Shown here: piece after piece, positions 1 through 9,490 of the stretch
Position numbering within the stretch: position 1 is the first letter of the stretch
How the letters are laid out: each line of letters begins with the position of its first letter
Assembly (NCBI RefSeq): GCF_000964525.1
Contig: NZ_BAZG01000010.1
Span: 1-60,674, forward strand
From: Anaeromyxobacter sp. PSR-1
Lineage (GTDB): Bacteria > Myxococcota > Myxococcia > Myxococcales > Anaeromyxobacteraceae
DNA length: 60,674 nucleotides
Direction: 5' to 3'
Notes under the pieces: model-generated
What the model saw: the letters and a program-made list of their open reading frames with translations, nothing else
The model's database searches: none
What the model was told of the DNA's origin: nothing
Program-made: the position numbers and the translations under genes

Positions 1-338
1 GGCTTCTCGCCGCGCCCGGCCCCCTGCACCATGGCGGCGAGCGCGTCGCCGGCGGCGAGCAGCACGTCCACCGCGGCGGCGTCGAGCCGGCCCGGCTCGC
101 CGCGGAACACGTCCACCAGGTCCTCGGCCTTGTGCGCGAGCGTGGCGATGCCGTCGAACGCCATGGCGGCGCTCATGCCCTTCACGCTGTGCGCGTGCCG
201 GAACAGGCTGTCGATGGTGGCCTTGACGGCGCGCCCCTCGCGCACCGCCCGCTCGAGCTCGACCAGGTCGCGGCCGTAGCCGGCGAGGTGCTCGCCCGAC
301 TCGGCCACGTAGAGGGAGAGGTACTTCTGGAGGTCCAC
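1..338 (-). CDS. cheA: CheA-type histidine kinase, N-terminal Hpt domain (partial)
   Basis: The window holds only the first ~112 residues of a chemotaxis histidine kinase; the rest lies beyond base 1. The visible part is a histidine phosphotransfer domain with the motif FRHAHSVKG, in which His50 is the expected phosphorylated residue (seen). In the family this histidine takes phosphate from the kinase core and passes it to CheY. The start is a GTG at 338, 25 bases after the cheY stop, with a G-rich stretch in front. It is last in the visible order mcp-cheW-cheY-cheA, so it probably forms one sensory array with them. Whether it controls motility or another output cannot be told. The kinase, P2 and CheW-like domains cannot be checked here. 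Confidence 0.88.
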   Translation of the reverse strand, partial: MDLQKYLSLYVAESGEHLAGYGRDLVELERAVREGRAVKATIDSLFRHAHSVKGMSAAMAFDGIATLAHKAEDLVDVFRGEPGRLDAAAVDVLLAAGDALAAMVQGAGRGEK

Positions 339-363
339 GGCGCGCCCGCCCCCGGGCCCGCGA

Positions 364-732
364 TCAGGCGTCGCCCATCACCTTCTTGACCACCGACAGC
401 ACGTCCTCGGCCTTGAACGGCTTCACGATGAAGTCGCTCGCGCCGGCCTCGATCGCCTCCATGACCAGCGACTCCTGCCCGAGCGCGCTGCACATCACGA
501 TGACCGCCCGCGCGTCGTGCTTGATGATCTCGCGGGTGGCCTCGATGCCGCTCTTGAACGGCATCACGATGTCCATGGTGGTGAGGTCGGGCTTCAGCTC
601 CTTGTACTTCTCCACCGCCTCGAGCCCGTTGGCGGCCTCGCCGACGACCTCGAACCCGGACCCGGAGAAGATGTCCTTGATCATGTTCCGCATGAAGATC
701 GCGTCGTCGACGATCAGGACTCGCTTCGCCAT
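364..732 (-). CDS. cheY: CheY-like response regulator
   Basis: This is a single-domain receiver of 122 aa with no output domain. Seen: the acidic pair in LIVDDA near the N-terminus, phosphoacceptor Asp54 in TTMDIVMP, switch Ser82 in CSALGQ and the conserved Lys104 in FIVKPF. These match CheY-type regulators that take phosphate from CheA. The ATG at 732 is chosen because the receiver fold begins there with MAKRVLIVDD and a GGGAGG ribosome site lies just upstream; a longer frame to 771 adds no recognisable sequence. It lies between cheW and cheA. Its target (flagellar switch, pili or something else) is not shown by the sequence. Confidence 0.92.
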   Translation of the reverse strand: MAKRVLIVDDAIFMRNMIKDIFSGSGFEVVGEAANGLEAVEKYKELKPDLTTMDIVMPFKSGIEATREIIKHDARAVIVMCSALGQESLVMEAIEAGASDFIVKPFKAEDVLSVVKKVMGDA

Positions 733-761
733 GGACTCAGGTCCCTCCCGGGAATCCGGGG

Positions 762-791
762 ACGTTACCATCGGTCTTGCGCGCCGGACAA
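762..791 (-). promoter_or_regulatory. possible promoter for cheY-cheA
   Basis: On the minus strand TTGTCC (786-791) is followed after 18 bases by TAACGT (762-767), about 30 bases before the cheY start. The match to a housekeeping promoter is only moderate. It would allow cheY-cheA to be transcribed apart from mcp-cheW. Confidence 0.28.
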
Positions 792-822
792 GGCGCCGCC
801 CGCGTGCACACCTCGCCGCACG

Positions 823-1236
823 TCACCTCCCGCCGAACAGCGCGGAGGCCTGCTCGGCGAGCGCCTCGGGGCCGAGCACCGTCACCGCCCCGGTCCGCGC
901 CTCGGCGAGGCCGCGGACCAGGCCGCCGCCGGCCTCCGGCGGCGCGAGCGGCTCGACCCCGAGCACCCCGCCGATGAGCAGGCCCAGCGCGCGCTTGCCC
1001 TGGTCCAGGATGAGCACCATCCCGGCCCCGTCGCGGAGCGGCTGGGGCGGCAGCCCGACCAGCGCGGCCAGGTCCACCACCGCCACCACCCGGCCGCGCA
1101 GGTTCATGACGCCGCGCACCGCCTCGGAGGCGCGCGGGACCCGCGCGAAGGGCGGCTGCGGCAGCACCACCTCGCGCACCGCCGCGAGCGGCAGGGCGTA
1201 GCGCTCGCCGGCGACGCGGAAGACGACGTGGCGCAC
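823..1236 (-). CDS. cheW: CheW-like coupling protein
   Basis: This 137-aa protein spans one CheW domain. It begins MRHVVFRVAGERYALPL, the usual first strand, and carries the segment NLRGRVVAVVDLAALVG, typical of CheW (R..G...PV.DL). CheW links chemoreceptors to CheA and has no enzymatic activity. It follows the chemoreceptor gene by 10 bases, which fits one transcript and a dedicated receptor-CheW pair. No fused receiver is present. Identification rests on these motifs and the neighbours. Confidence 0.9.
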   Translation of the reverse strand: MRHVVFRVAGERYALPLAAVREVVLPQPPFARVPRASEAVRGVMNLRGRVVAVVDLAALVGLPPQPLRDGAGMVLILDQGKRALGLLIGGVLGVEPLAPPEAGGGLVRGLAEARTGAVTVLGPEALAEQASALFGGR

Positions 1237-1246
1237 CCGGCGACCT

Positions 1247-2635
1247 CTAGCCCAGCCGGAACCGCGAGACCACCGTCTGCAGCTCGACCGAGAGGTTGGT
1301 GAGCTCCTGCGCGGCGCTCGCCATCTGCGACACGGCGGCGATCTGCTCGGCGGTGACCTTGCGGACCTGCTCGGTGGCGCTCGCGTTCGAGGAGGCCACG
1401 TCGGAGATGTGGTCCATGGCCTGGACCATGTCGGCCGAGCCGTTCAGCTGCTCGCGCGCGTCCTGCGAGATGACGCGCACCTTCTCGGCGCCGCTCGCCG
1501 CGATGGTGGCGATGTCCGAGAGCGTGCGGATGATCGCGTTCAGGTCCTCGCGCCCGTCGCCCAGCTCGGCCACCGACTCCTTCATGGTCTCGACCACCTT
1601 CGCGGCGCGGCCGGAGATGTCGGTGGCGAGCGAGGAGATCTGCTCGGCGGAGCGGCCGGCCGCCTCGGCGAGCTTGCGCACCTCCTCGGCCACCACCGCG
1701 AACCCGCGCCCGTACTCGCCCGCGCGCGCCGCCTCGATGGTGGCGTTCAGCGCGAGCAGGTTGGTCTGGTTGGCCACCTGCGTGATGGCCTCGACGATCT
1801 TGGAGATCTCCTTGGTGCGCTCGCCGAACGCGAACACCTGCTCGCTGGCCGCCTCGATGCGGGCGAACACCTTCTTCACCTTCTCGCCCGCGAGCCGGGC
1901 CGCCTCGCCGCCCGAGGCCGCCGAGGTGCTCGTCTCCACCGAGGCGCGGGCCGCCTCCTCGGCGCTGCGGGCGGTGCGCTCGATCGAGGCGGCGATCTCG
2001 CCGATCACCTTCGAGGTGCGCTCCACCAGGTCGGACTGCTGCCCGGCGCCCACCGCGATCTTCTCCATCGACGAGGCCACCTCGTCGGTGGAGGCGTTCA
2101 CGTCCTCGGCGCTCGTCTGCAGGTCGTTGGCGCTGTCCGAGACCGACTGCGCGGTCCGCTGGATGCGCGAGACGAGGTCCCGCAGGTTCTCCTGCATGGT
2201 GCGGATGGCCTCGGTGAGGTCGTCGATCTCGTCGTGGAAGGCCTTCTGCTCCTCCGAGACCACCGCGCGCGAGAGGTCGCCGCGGCTGATCTCCACCGCG
2301 CTCGCCTTGAGCCGCCCGACGCGCGCCACCCGGGCGATGGCGAGGGTGAGCCCCTGCCCGAGCGCGAGGGTGAGCGCGAGGATGATCACGACGCCCGCGG
2401 CGCGGCTCGCCACCCAGGCCTGCACGAGCGGCACCGCGAACAGCAGCACCCCGCCCACGATGAAGTAGGAGACGAGGATCTTCGTCTGGAGCGAGACCGT
2501 CAGGCCGGCGGCGGGCGGCGCCGGGCGGAGCGGCGGCTCGGCGGCGCGGCCGCGGACCGCCACCAGGTGCGGCGCGTCCTGCCAGCGGGCGCTCGGGCGG
2601 GTGGACTGGAGTCGCTCGTCTCTCGCTCGCGCCAC
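1247..2635 (-). CDS. methyl-accepting chemotaxis protein without a periplasmic sensor
   Basis: This 462-aa receptor has two membrane segments near residues 52-75 and 78-100, separated by only a few residues, so there is almost no periplasmic domain (seen). A HAMP-like linker follows, then a long coiled-coil signalling domain with the conserved tip [16 protein letters not shown]. Such receptors usually sense membrane or cytoplasmic conditions, or a partner protein. The GTG at 2635 has an AGAGAGG site upstream. The first ~45 residues are Ala/Pro/Arg-rich and precede a typical [11 protein letters not shown] receptor start, so a later non-ATG start is possible. It leads the mcp-cheW-cheY-cheA group. 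Confidence 0.9.
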   Translation of the reverse strand: MARARDERLQSTRPSARWQDAPHLVAVRGRAAEPPLRPAPPAAGLTVSLQTKILVSYFIVGGVLLFAVPLVQAWVASRAAGVVIILALTLALGQGLTLAIARVARVGRLKASAVEISRGDLSRAVVSEEQKAFHDEIDDLTEAIRTMQENLRDLVSRIQRTAQSVSDSANDLQTSAEDVNASTDEVASSMEKIAVGAGQQSDLVERTSKVIGEIAASIERTARSAEEAARASVETSTSAASGGEAARLAGEKVKKVFARIEAASEQVFAFGERTKEISKIVEAITQVANQTNLLALNATIEAARAGEYGRGFAVVAEEVRKLAEAAGRSAEQISSLATDISGRAAKVVETMKESVAELGDGREDLNAIIRTLSDIATIAASGAEKVRVISQDAREQLNGSADMVQAMDHISDVASSNASATEQVRKVTAEQIAAVSQMASAAQELTNLSVELQTVVSRFRLG

Positions 2636-2699
2636 GCGTGCCTCTCTCGTCTCGTCGCTCGGAAGGGGGTCGCCCCTCGGGGCGGCGACCGGCGGGCCG

Positions 2700-2727
2700 A
2701 TCCTAGACCCGCGGGAGGTGATGTCAA
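2700..2727 (-). promoter_or_regulatory. sigma70-type promoter for the mcp-che operon
   Basis: TTGACA (2722-2727, minus strand) and TAGGAT (2700-2705) are separated by 16 bases. The -35 box overlaps the thiL stop codon. Transcription would begin near 2693, about 58 bases before the receptor start. This is one of the better promoter matches in the window. Confidence 0.55.
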
Positions 2728-3713
2728 AGTGGCCGCGGTGCGCGGAGGTGGTCGTGGCCGGAGGGCGCCGGGCGCTCGGCGCCGTCGGGGCCCAGGATGC
2801 GGACGCCCGCGCCGCGCTCGACCCGGCCGATCACGGTGAGCGGCACCCCGGCCCGCGCGGCGGCGCGGCGCGCCCGCGCCAGGCGGGCGGGCGGGACCGC
2901 GGCCACGAGCTCGTAGTCCTCGCCGCCCCCGAGCGCGGGGCCGAGCGGATCCGGCAGCGAGCGGGCGAGCCGCCGGTAGGCCGCCGAGGTCGGGACCGCC
3001 GCCGCGTCCAGCACCGCCGCGACCCGCGACTCGTCGCAGAGGTGGCCGAGGTCCTGGACCAGGCCGTCGGACACGTCGATGGCTGCCCGGGCCACCCCGG
3101 CGAGCGAGCGCCCGAGCGCGAGGCGCGGCGCGGGCCGGCGCTGTCGGCGGGCGAGCGCGGCGGGGGCGCCGGGGGCGAGGCCGAGCGCGGCGTCGCCGAA
3201 CGTGCCGGAGGCGACGAGGAGGTCGCCGGGCCTCGCGCCGGAGCGCAGCAGCGCGCGGCCGCGGCGGACCGCGCCGATCGCGGTCACGGTGACCGACAGC
3301 TCGGAGGCGCGCGAGACGTTCCCGCCCACCACCGCGATGCGGTGGGCGCGGGCGCAGGCGCCCAGGCCGCGCGCCACGCCCTCCAGCCGCTCCGGCGGCG
3401 TGCCGCGGGGGAAGGCCAGCGCCACCAGCGCCCAGAGCGGCCGCGCGCCCATCGAGGCGAGGTCGGAGAGGTTCACCGCGAGCGCCTTCCAGCCCACGTC
3501 CTCGGCGGTGAAGCGCGCGTCGAAGTGGACGCCCTCGACCACCGCGTCCACCGTGGCGGCGAGGTCCTCGCCGGGCGGCGGCGCGAGCAGGGCGGTGTCG
3601 TCGCCGGGCCCGAGGCGCACGCCCGCGCCGGCGAGCGGCAGCGCGCGGGTGAAGCGCTCGATGAGCTCGAACTCGCCCGGGGGCGGGCGCGGCGCGGCGG
3701 CGCGGCGGGGCAC
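2724..3713 (-). CDS. thiL: thiamine-monophosphate kinase
   Basis: The 329-aa product phosphorylates thiamine monophosphate to thiamine diphosphate, the last step of cofactor synthesis. Family motifs seen: GEFELIERF at the N-terminus, the metal/ATP site [41 protein letters not shown], and the C-terminal AIDVSDGL and GGGEDYEL. Length matches ThiL. The GTG start lies 6 bases after the stop of the histidine kinase gene, so it is probably co-transcribed with it and the upstream GTPase gene. No other thiamine gene is nearby, so the grouping is not metabolic. Confidence 0.93.
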   Translation of the reverse strand: MPRRAAAPRPPPGEFELIERFTRALPLAGAGVRLGPGDDTALLAPPPGEDLAATVDAVVEGVHFDARFTAEDVGWKALAVNLSDLASMGARPLWALVALAFPRGTPPERLEGVARGLGACARAHRIAVVGGNVSRASELSVTVTAIGAVRRGRALLRSGARPGDLLVASGTFGDAALGLAPGAPAALARRQRRPAPRLALGRSLAGVARAAIDVSDGLVQDLGHLCDESRVAAVLDAAAVPTSAAYRRLARSLPDPLGPALGGGEDYELVAAVPPARLARARRAAARAGVPLTVIGRVERGAGVRILGPDGAERPAPSGHDHLRAPRPL

Positions 3714-3719
3714 GGCGCG

Positions 3720-5101
<1,382 letters not shown>

Positions 5102-5105
<4 letters not shown>

Positions 5106-5794
5106 GGCACCGTCGCCTCGGGCGGCAGCCGCGCGCCGCGCAGGTCCACGTGCGAGAAGATCTGGCCCAGGAACTCCTTCTCCGGGATCTGCCAGACCGC
5201 CTCCAGGCCGAAGGCCCGGTCCAGGCTGCGGTAGCAGCGCTGCAGCACGAGGTAGAGCGTCTCCACCACGCCGTCGCCGCGGATGGCCACCGCCGGCACG
5301 AACGGCGGCTGGATCACCTTGCGCAGGTCGTCGAGCTCGTGGTCGGCGCGCGCGTCGGGCAGGTCGCGCTTGTTGAGCTGGACGACGATGGGCAGGGTCC
5401 GGTAGTCGAGCCCGTTCGCCTCCAGGTTCGCGAGCATGTTGTTCCAGTAGGCGAGCGTGGACCCGGCCTCGCTGCGGCGCGAGTCGGCCACGAACGCCAC
5501 CGCGTCGGTGCCCTGGAGCACGATGCGCCGGGTGGACTCGTGCATCACCTGCCCGGGCACCGTGTACAGCTTCAGCTTCACCTTCACGCCGGCGCGGGTG
5601 CGGAAGAACACCGGCATCATGTCGAAGAACAGCGTGCGATCGTCCTTGGTGTCGAGCGTCATGAGGCGCCCGCGGACCTTGGGATCGATCTTCTGGAAGA
5701 GCGACTGGAGGTTCGTCGTCTTCCCGGACAGCGCGGGGCCGTAGTACACGACCTTGACCGCGATCTCCCGGCTGTCTTCGTTGAACTGGACCAT
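5102..5794 (-). CDS. MglA-like small Ras-family GTPase
   Basis: The 230-aa protein has the bacterial MglA signature: P-loop GPALSGKTT (residues 19-27), the LYTVPGQ switch segment, VADSRR, and the guanine-specificity motif NKRDLP. MglA proteins set cell polarity and switch motility in myxobacteria. This copy is longer than the usual ~195 aa, with an extra C-terminal tail ending KEFLGQIFSHVDLRGARLPPE. It overlaps the PocR-kinase gene by four bases. No MglB-type roadblock partner is seen in the window. It could be a paralogue serving the kinase rather than the polarity MglA itself; the sequence cannot decide. Confidence 0.87.
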
Positions 5795-5943
5795 GCGCGT
5801 GGGGGCGCACCGCCACGGACGGCGGCCGCGGCGGCCATCCTAGCCGATCACCGCCCGGGCCGAACCTTTCCGCCGCCCGCTCGCCCGCTTCGGGAGCGCC
5901 GGGCCGGTGGGAGCGTTCCTTCCCCTCGCCCGGGGGACCGCGC

Positions 5944-7950
5944 CTACCCGCCCAGCCACCAGCGCCGGGCCGCCTCCACGGTGCGGAGCAGCGGGCAGCG
6001 CGGCAGGGTGGCGAGGAAGGCGCGGCCGTAGCCCTTCGTGACGAGCCGCCGGTCGAGCACCGCCACCAGGCCCCGGTCCTCGCGGGTCCGCACCAGCCGC
6101 CCGAAGCCCTGGCGCAGCGCGAGCGCGGCGGCCGGGACCTGCAGCTCGGAGAAGCCGTCGCGCCCCTCCTCCTCGAGCGCGCGGAGCCGGGCCGACATCA
6201 CCGGGTCGCCGGGGGGCGCGAACGGGAGCCGGTCGATGATGACGAGCGAGAGCGCCTCGCCGGGCACGTCCACGCCCTCCCAGAAGCTGGCGGTCGCGAA
6301 CAGGACGCTCGGCTCGGACCGGAACTCGTCGAGCAGGCGCGACTTGGGCCGGTCGCCCTGCCGCAGCACCTGGTACGGCAGGTCGCGGCAGGCCTCGTGG
6401 AACGCGTTCATGTTCCGGTTCGAGGTGCAGAGCACGAAGGCGCGGCCGCCGGTGACCGCGGTGAGCGCGCGGATGGACTCGGCCGCGGCGCGCACGAAGC
6501 CGGGGTCGTTCGGCTCGGGCAGCCCCTCCGGCGAGACCAGCGCGGCCTGCCGGGCGTAGTCGAACGGCCCCTCGAACCGGCGCTCCTCCACCTCCAGCTC
6601 CGGGAGCAGCCCCACCTGCCGGCGGAAGAAGTCGAAGCGCCCCTGCGCGGCGAGCGTGGCGCTCGTGAACACGGCGGTGTCGGTGCGCTGGTAGAGCCGC
6701 TCGCGCAGCTCCTCGGCGACGTCGATGGGCGCGGCCCGCAGGAACACGCCGCGCCCGCGCACCTCGCCGAAGTACACGCGCGACGGCTCCTTCATGGCGG
6801 TGACCGCGGCGACCTCGACCCGCAGCTCGCCCGCGCGCCGCGCGATCTGCGAGAGCGAGGGGGTGACCGCGTCGGCGAGCAGCTCGCGGAGCCCCGCCAG
6901 CGACTCGTCCAGGCGCGCGAGGTCGCGCTGCGCCCCCTCCATCACCGCGGGGGTGAGGGCCGCCTTCACGCCCTCCTCCTCCTCGCGCCGGGCCGGGCGC
7001 CGCCGGGGCGGCGGCCCGAAGCCGCGCCCGCGCGCCGGGGTCCCGCCCTGGCGCAGCCCGTCGGCCACCGCCTGGAAGAACCGCTCGCCCGCCTTGCGCA
7101 GCTCGCCGGTCGTCTCGCGCATCATCGAGGCGAGGTCGGGCCGGTCCGCCACCGCGCGGAGCGCGTCGCGGGACAGCTCCTCCACCCGGTACGACGAGAC
7201 CTGCAGCCCGAAGTACTCGGTGGCGACGTCCTCCACCGCGTGCGCCTCGTCGAAGATCACGACCTCGTGCTCGGGCAGGATCTCCACGCCGGCGCGCGAG
7301 GTGCGCATGGCGAGGTCGGCGAAGAACAGGTGGTGGTTGACGAGCAGGACGTCGGCCTGCGCGGCGAGCGCGCGGGCGCGGGTGACGAAGCACTCCTCGT
7401 AGCGGGCGCACTCGCGCCCGAGGCAGTTCTCGCTGGTGGCGGAGAGGTCCTTCCAGGTGTGGAACTGGTCGGGGAGGTCGATCTCGCTCCGGTCGCCGGT
7501 CTCGGTGCGCCGCGCCCACGCCTCGATGCGCGGCCAGAGCGCCGCCTCCTCGCGCGCCGCGAACGTCGGGGCGCGGGCGAACTCCTCGCCGCGGGCCAGG
7601 CAGAAGTAGTTGGAGCGGCCCTTCAGGTAGGCGGCGCCGAACTCGAGCCCGCAGGCGTCGCGGAGCAGCGGGATGTCCTTCTGCCAGAGCTGCTCCTGCA
7701 GCGTCTTCGTGGCGGTGGAGACGATCACGCGCCGCCCGGAGAGCACCGCCGGCACGAGGTACGCGAGCGTCTTGCCGGTGCCGGTGCCGGCCTCGGCCAC
7801 GAGGTAGCCGCGGCGCTCGATGGCCCGCTCCACCGCGCGCGCCATCTCGAGCTGGTCCTCGCGGTGCTCGTAGCCGGGGAGCGCCGCCGCGAGGCGGCCG
7901 CCGGGCCCGAGGATGTCGTCGAGCGAGGGGTGGGCGGGCAGGGGGATCAG
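5944..7950 (-). CDS. XPD/DinG-type Fe-S superfamily 2 DNA helicase
   Basis: This is an ATP-dependent helicase of the DinG/YoaA/XPD group. Seen: Walker A GTGTGKTLAYLVPA, DEAH box VIFDEAHAVED, and four cysteines of an Fe-S domain (SNYFC, NCLGREC, YEEC) between them. C-terminal motifs include TSATLAAQGRFDFF, SFWEGVDVPG and the QGFGRLVRTREDRG arginine-finger region. These enzymes act in DNA repair. The first in-frame ATG (7845) would remove the conserved segment PGYEHREDQLEMA that precedes Walker A. I therefore extend to a CTG at 7950, which overlaps the previous stop (CTGA) and has GGGAG upstream. No in-frame ATG, GTG or TTG was found there. The start is uncertain, the identity is not. Confidence 0.85.
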   Translation of the reverse strand: MIPLPAHPSLDDILGPGGRLAAALPGYEHREDQLEMARAVERAIERRGYLVAEAGTGTGKTLAYLVPAVLSGRRVIVSTATKTLQEQLWQKDIPLLRDACGLEFGAAYLKGRSNYFCLARGEEFARAPTFAAREEAALWPRIEAWARRTETGDRSEIDLPDQFHTWKDLSATSENCLGRECARYEECFVTRARALAAQADVLLVNHHLFFADLAMRTSRAGVEILPEHEVVIFDEAHAVEDVATEYFGLQVSSYRVEELSRDALRAVADRPDLASMMRETTGELRKAGERFFQAVADGLRQGGTPARGRGFGPPPRRRPARREEEEGVKAALTPAVMEGAQRDLARLDESLAGLRELLADAVTPSLSQIARRAGELRVEVAAVTAMKEPSRVYFGEVRGRGVFLRAAPIDVAEELRERLYQRTDTAVFTSATLAAQGRFDFFRRQVGLLPELEVEERRFEGPFDYARQAALVSPEGLPEPNDPGFVRAAAESIRALTAVTGGRAFVLCTSNRNMNAFHEACRDLPYQVLRQGDRPKSRLLDEFRSEPSVLFATASFWEGVDVPGEALSLVIIDRLPFAPPGDPVMSARLRALEEEGRDGFSELQVPAAALALRQGFGRLVRTREDRGLVAVLDRRLVTKGYGRAFLATLPRCPLLRTVEAARRWWLGG

Positions 7951-8405
7951 GACGGGCTCCCGGTGAGCAGCGCGGCGAGGCGGAACGCGGCCCAGGCGGC
8001 CGCGGCGCCGAGGGCGAGGAGCGCGGCGACGACGAGCGCGCGCCGGAGCTTCCCGGCCTGGCGCGGCACGGTGCGCGGCAGGGACGCGAGGCCCTGGACG
8101 GTGGCGCGCTTCACCACCTCGTCGCGGAAGCGCGCGGCCACCGCGTCGCCGGGGCGCTCCGCCAGCACCGCGCGGTAGCGCCCGCCGGCGACGGCCAGCC
8201 CCTCGAGGTCGGCGAAGCGGGCCAGGTACGCCCGGTGCGCGCCCTCGTCGCCCCAGGCCTCGACCACGCGGGCCCAGGCCTCGGCCTCGGCGGCGGGGTC
8301 GGCGCCGGCCGGGTCGGGCGGGGCGGGGGCCTCGTCGGGCGCCGGCGCCGGCGCGGGGCCGGGCGCCTCCGGTGCGTCCGGGCGCGGGGTCTCGGGGGTG
8401 GACAT
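7947..8405 (-). CDS. small Pro/Ala-rich membrane protein, function unknown
   Basis: The 152-aa product is not recognised. Residues 1-40 are rich in Pro, Ala and acidic residues and likely disordered. A helical middle part follows (AEAWARVVEAWGDEGAHRAYLARF), and one membrane segment lies at ~119-145 near the C-terminus. It would be tail-anchored with most of its mass in the cytoplasm. It overlaps the helicase gene by four bases, so the two are probably translated together. Whether they cooperate is unknown. Confidence 0.7.
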   Translation of the reverse strand: MSTPETPRPDAPEAPGPAPAPAPDEAPAPPDPAGADPAAEAEAWARVVEAWGDEGAHRAYLARFADLEGLAVAGGRYRAVLAERPGDAVAARFRDEVVKRATVQGLASLPRTVPRQAGKLRRALVVAALLALGAAAAWAAFRLAALLTGSPS

Positions 8406-8459
8406 CGGGGGCGCGAGTCTAGCCGAAAGCCCCGCCGGCCGGAGCGGCCGGCCGGGCCG

Positions 8460-9407
8460 CTAGAGCGAGATGGGGACCGGGACGAAGGTGACGGCGAACA
8501 GGAGCAGCGTCGCCACCGCCAGGACCCGCCCGCGGGCGTCGAGCGGCTCGTCGCGGAGCGGCGGCGGGTGGCGCGCGCCGATGAGGAAGCGGGTGAGCAG
8601 CCACCAGAACAGCCAGTTCCAGGACAGCGTCAGCCCCGCCACGAGCAGCCCCGCCGACACCACCTCGGAGCCGATGCGCGCGCCGCGCCGGCCGAGCAGC
8701 GCGTAGAGCACGTGGCCGCCGTCGAGCTGGCCCATGGGCACGAGGTTGAGGGTGGTGACGAGCAGGCCGAGCCAGGCGGCGAAGCCCACCGGGTGGACGA
8801 ACACCTCGTGGCCGGCGGGCAGCGTGCCCCACACCAGCCGCTGCGCGGCCCAGGTCACCAGGCTGTCGCCGTAGACGCGCACGCCGGTGTCGGGGCCGAA
8901 CGGCTCGCGCCCGTCCATCCAGGCGCGGAGCGCGTCGAGCGGCGAGGCCACCGACGCGCCCGCCACGCCGGTCGCGACCTGGTGGACCTCGGAGTGCGCG
9001 AGCCCCCACACGAGCAGCGGCACCGCCACCAGGAACCCGGCGATGGGGCCGGCCGCGCCGATCTCGAGGGTGGCCTTGCGCGAGGGGAGCGCCGAGCGGA
9101 TGCGGATCACGGCGCCGAGCGTGCCGGCGCCGAACGGCACCGGGATGAAGTAGGGCAGCGTCGTGTCCACCCGGTGCCGGCGCGCCAGCACGTAGTGGCC
9201 CATCTCGTGGGTGAAGAGGATGGCCACGAGCGCGCCCGCGAACGGCAGCCCGCCCTCGAGCACGCGCCCGAGCGTGGGGCCCAGCGGCGCGAGCGGAGAG
9301 AGGGTGAAGCCGGCCCACAGCGTGGTGGCCAGGGTGGCGAGGAACAGCGCCAGGTTGGCCGCCGGGAAGCGGCTCCGCGGCCGCGGTCGGAGCACGAGCT
9401 CGTCCAT
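8460..9407 (-). CDS. M50 (site-2 protease-like) membrane metalloprotease
   Basis: The 315-aa multi-pass protein carries the zinc motif HEMGHY (THEMGHYVLARR) in an early membrane segment and the second metal-binding motif LVPMGQLDGGHVLYALLG later. This is the hallmark pair of intramembrane proteases of the site-2 family. Hydrophobic segments surround both motifs. Members cleave membrane-bound anti-sigma factors or sterol-regulator-like substrates; no candidate substrate is adjacent. There is no PDZ domain between the motifs, unlike RseP. No good ribosome site precedes the ATG at 9407, and a weak promoter ends only a few bases upstream, so the message may be nearly leaderless. Confidence 0.88.
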   Translation of the reverse strand: MDELVLRPRPRSRFPAANLALFLATLATTLWAGFTLSPLAPLGPTLGRVLEGGLPFAGALVAILFTHEMGHYVLARRHRVDTTLPYFIPVPFGAGTLGAVIRIRSALPSRKATLEIGAAGPIAGFLVAVPLLVWGLAHSEVHQVATGVAGASVASPLDALRAWMDGREPFGPDTGVRVYGDSLVTWAAQRLVWGTLPAGHEVFVHPVGFAAWLGLLVTTLNLVPMGQLDGGHVLYALLGRRGARIGSEVVSAGLLVAGLTLSWNWLFWWLLTRFLIGARHPPPLRDEPLDARGRVLAVATLLLFAVTFVPVPISL

Positions 9408-9417
9408 CCGGAAGGTA

Positions 9418-9446
9418 AGCTAATGGCGGCCCGCGACGCGGGCCAA
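9418..9446 (-). promoter_or_regulatory. weak promoter candidate for the M50 protease gene
   Basis: TTGGCC (9441-9446) and TTAGCT (9418-9423) are spaced by 17 bases on the minus strand. The start point would fall near 9411, four bases before the ATG. A 7-bp GC-rich hairpin (9428-9444) overlaps it and could act at the end of the preceding gene. Confidence 0.28.
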
Positions 9447-9490
9447 CGTTCGGCGAGCCCGGGCGCGGCGGGCCGCGCCGGCGCCCGCGC

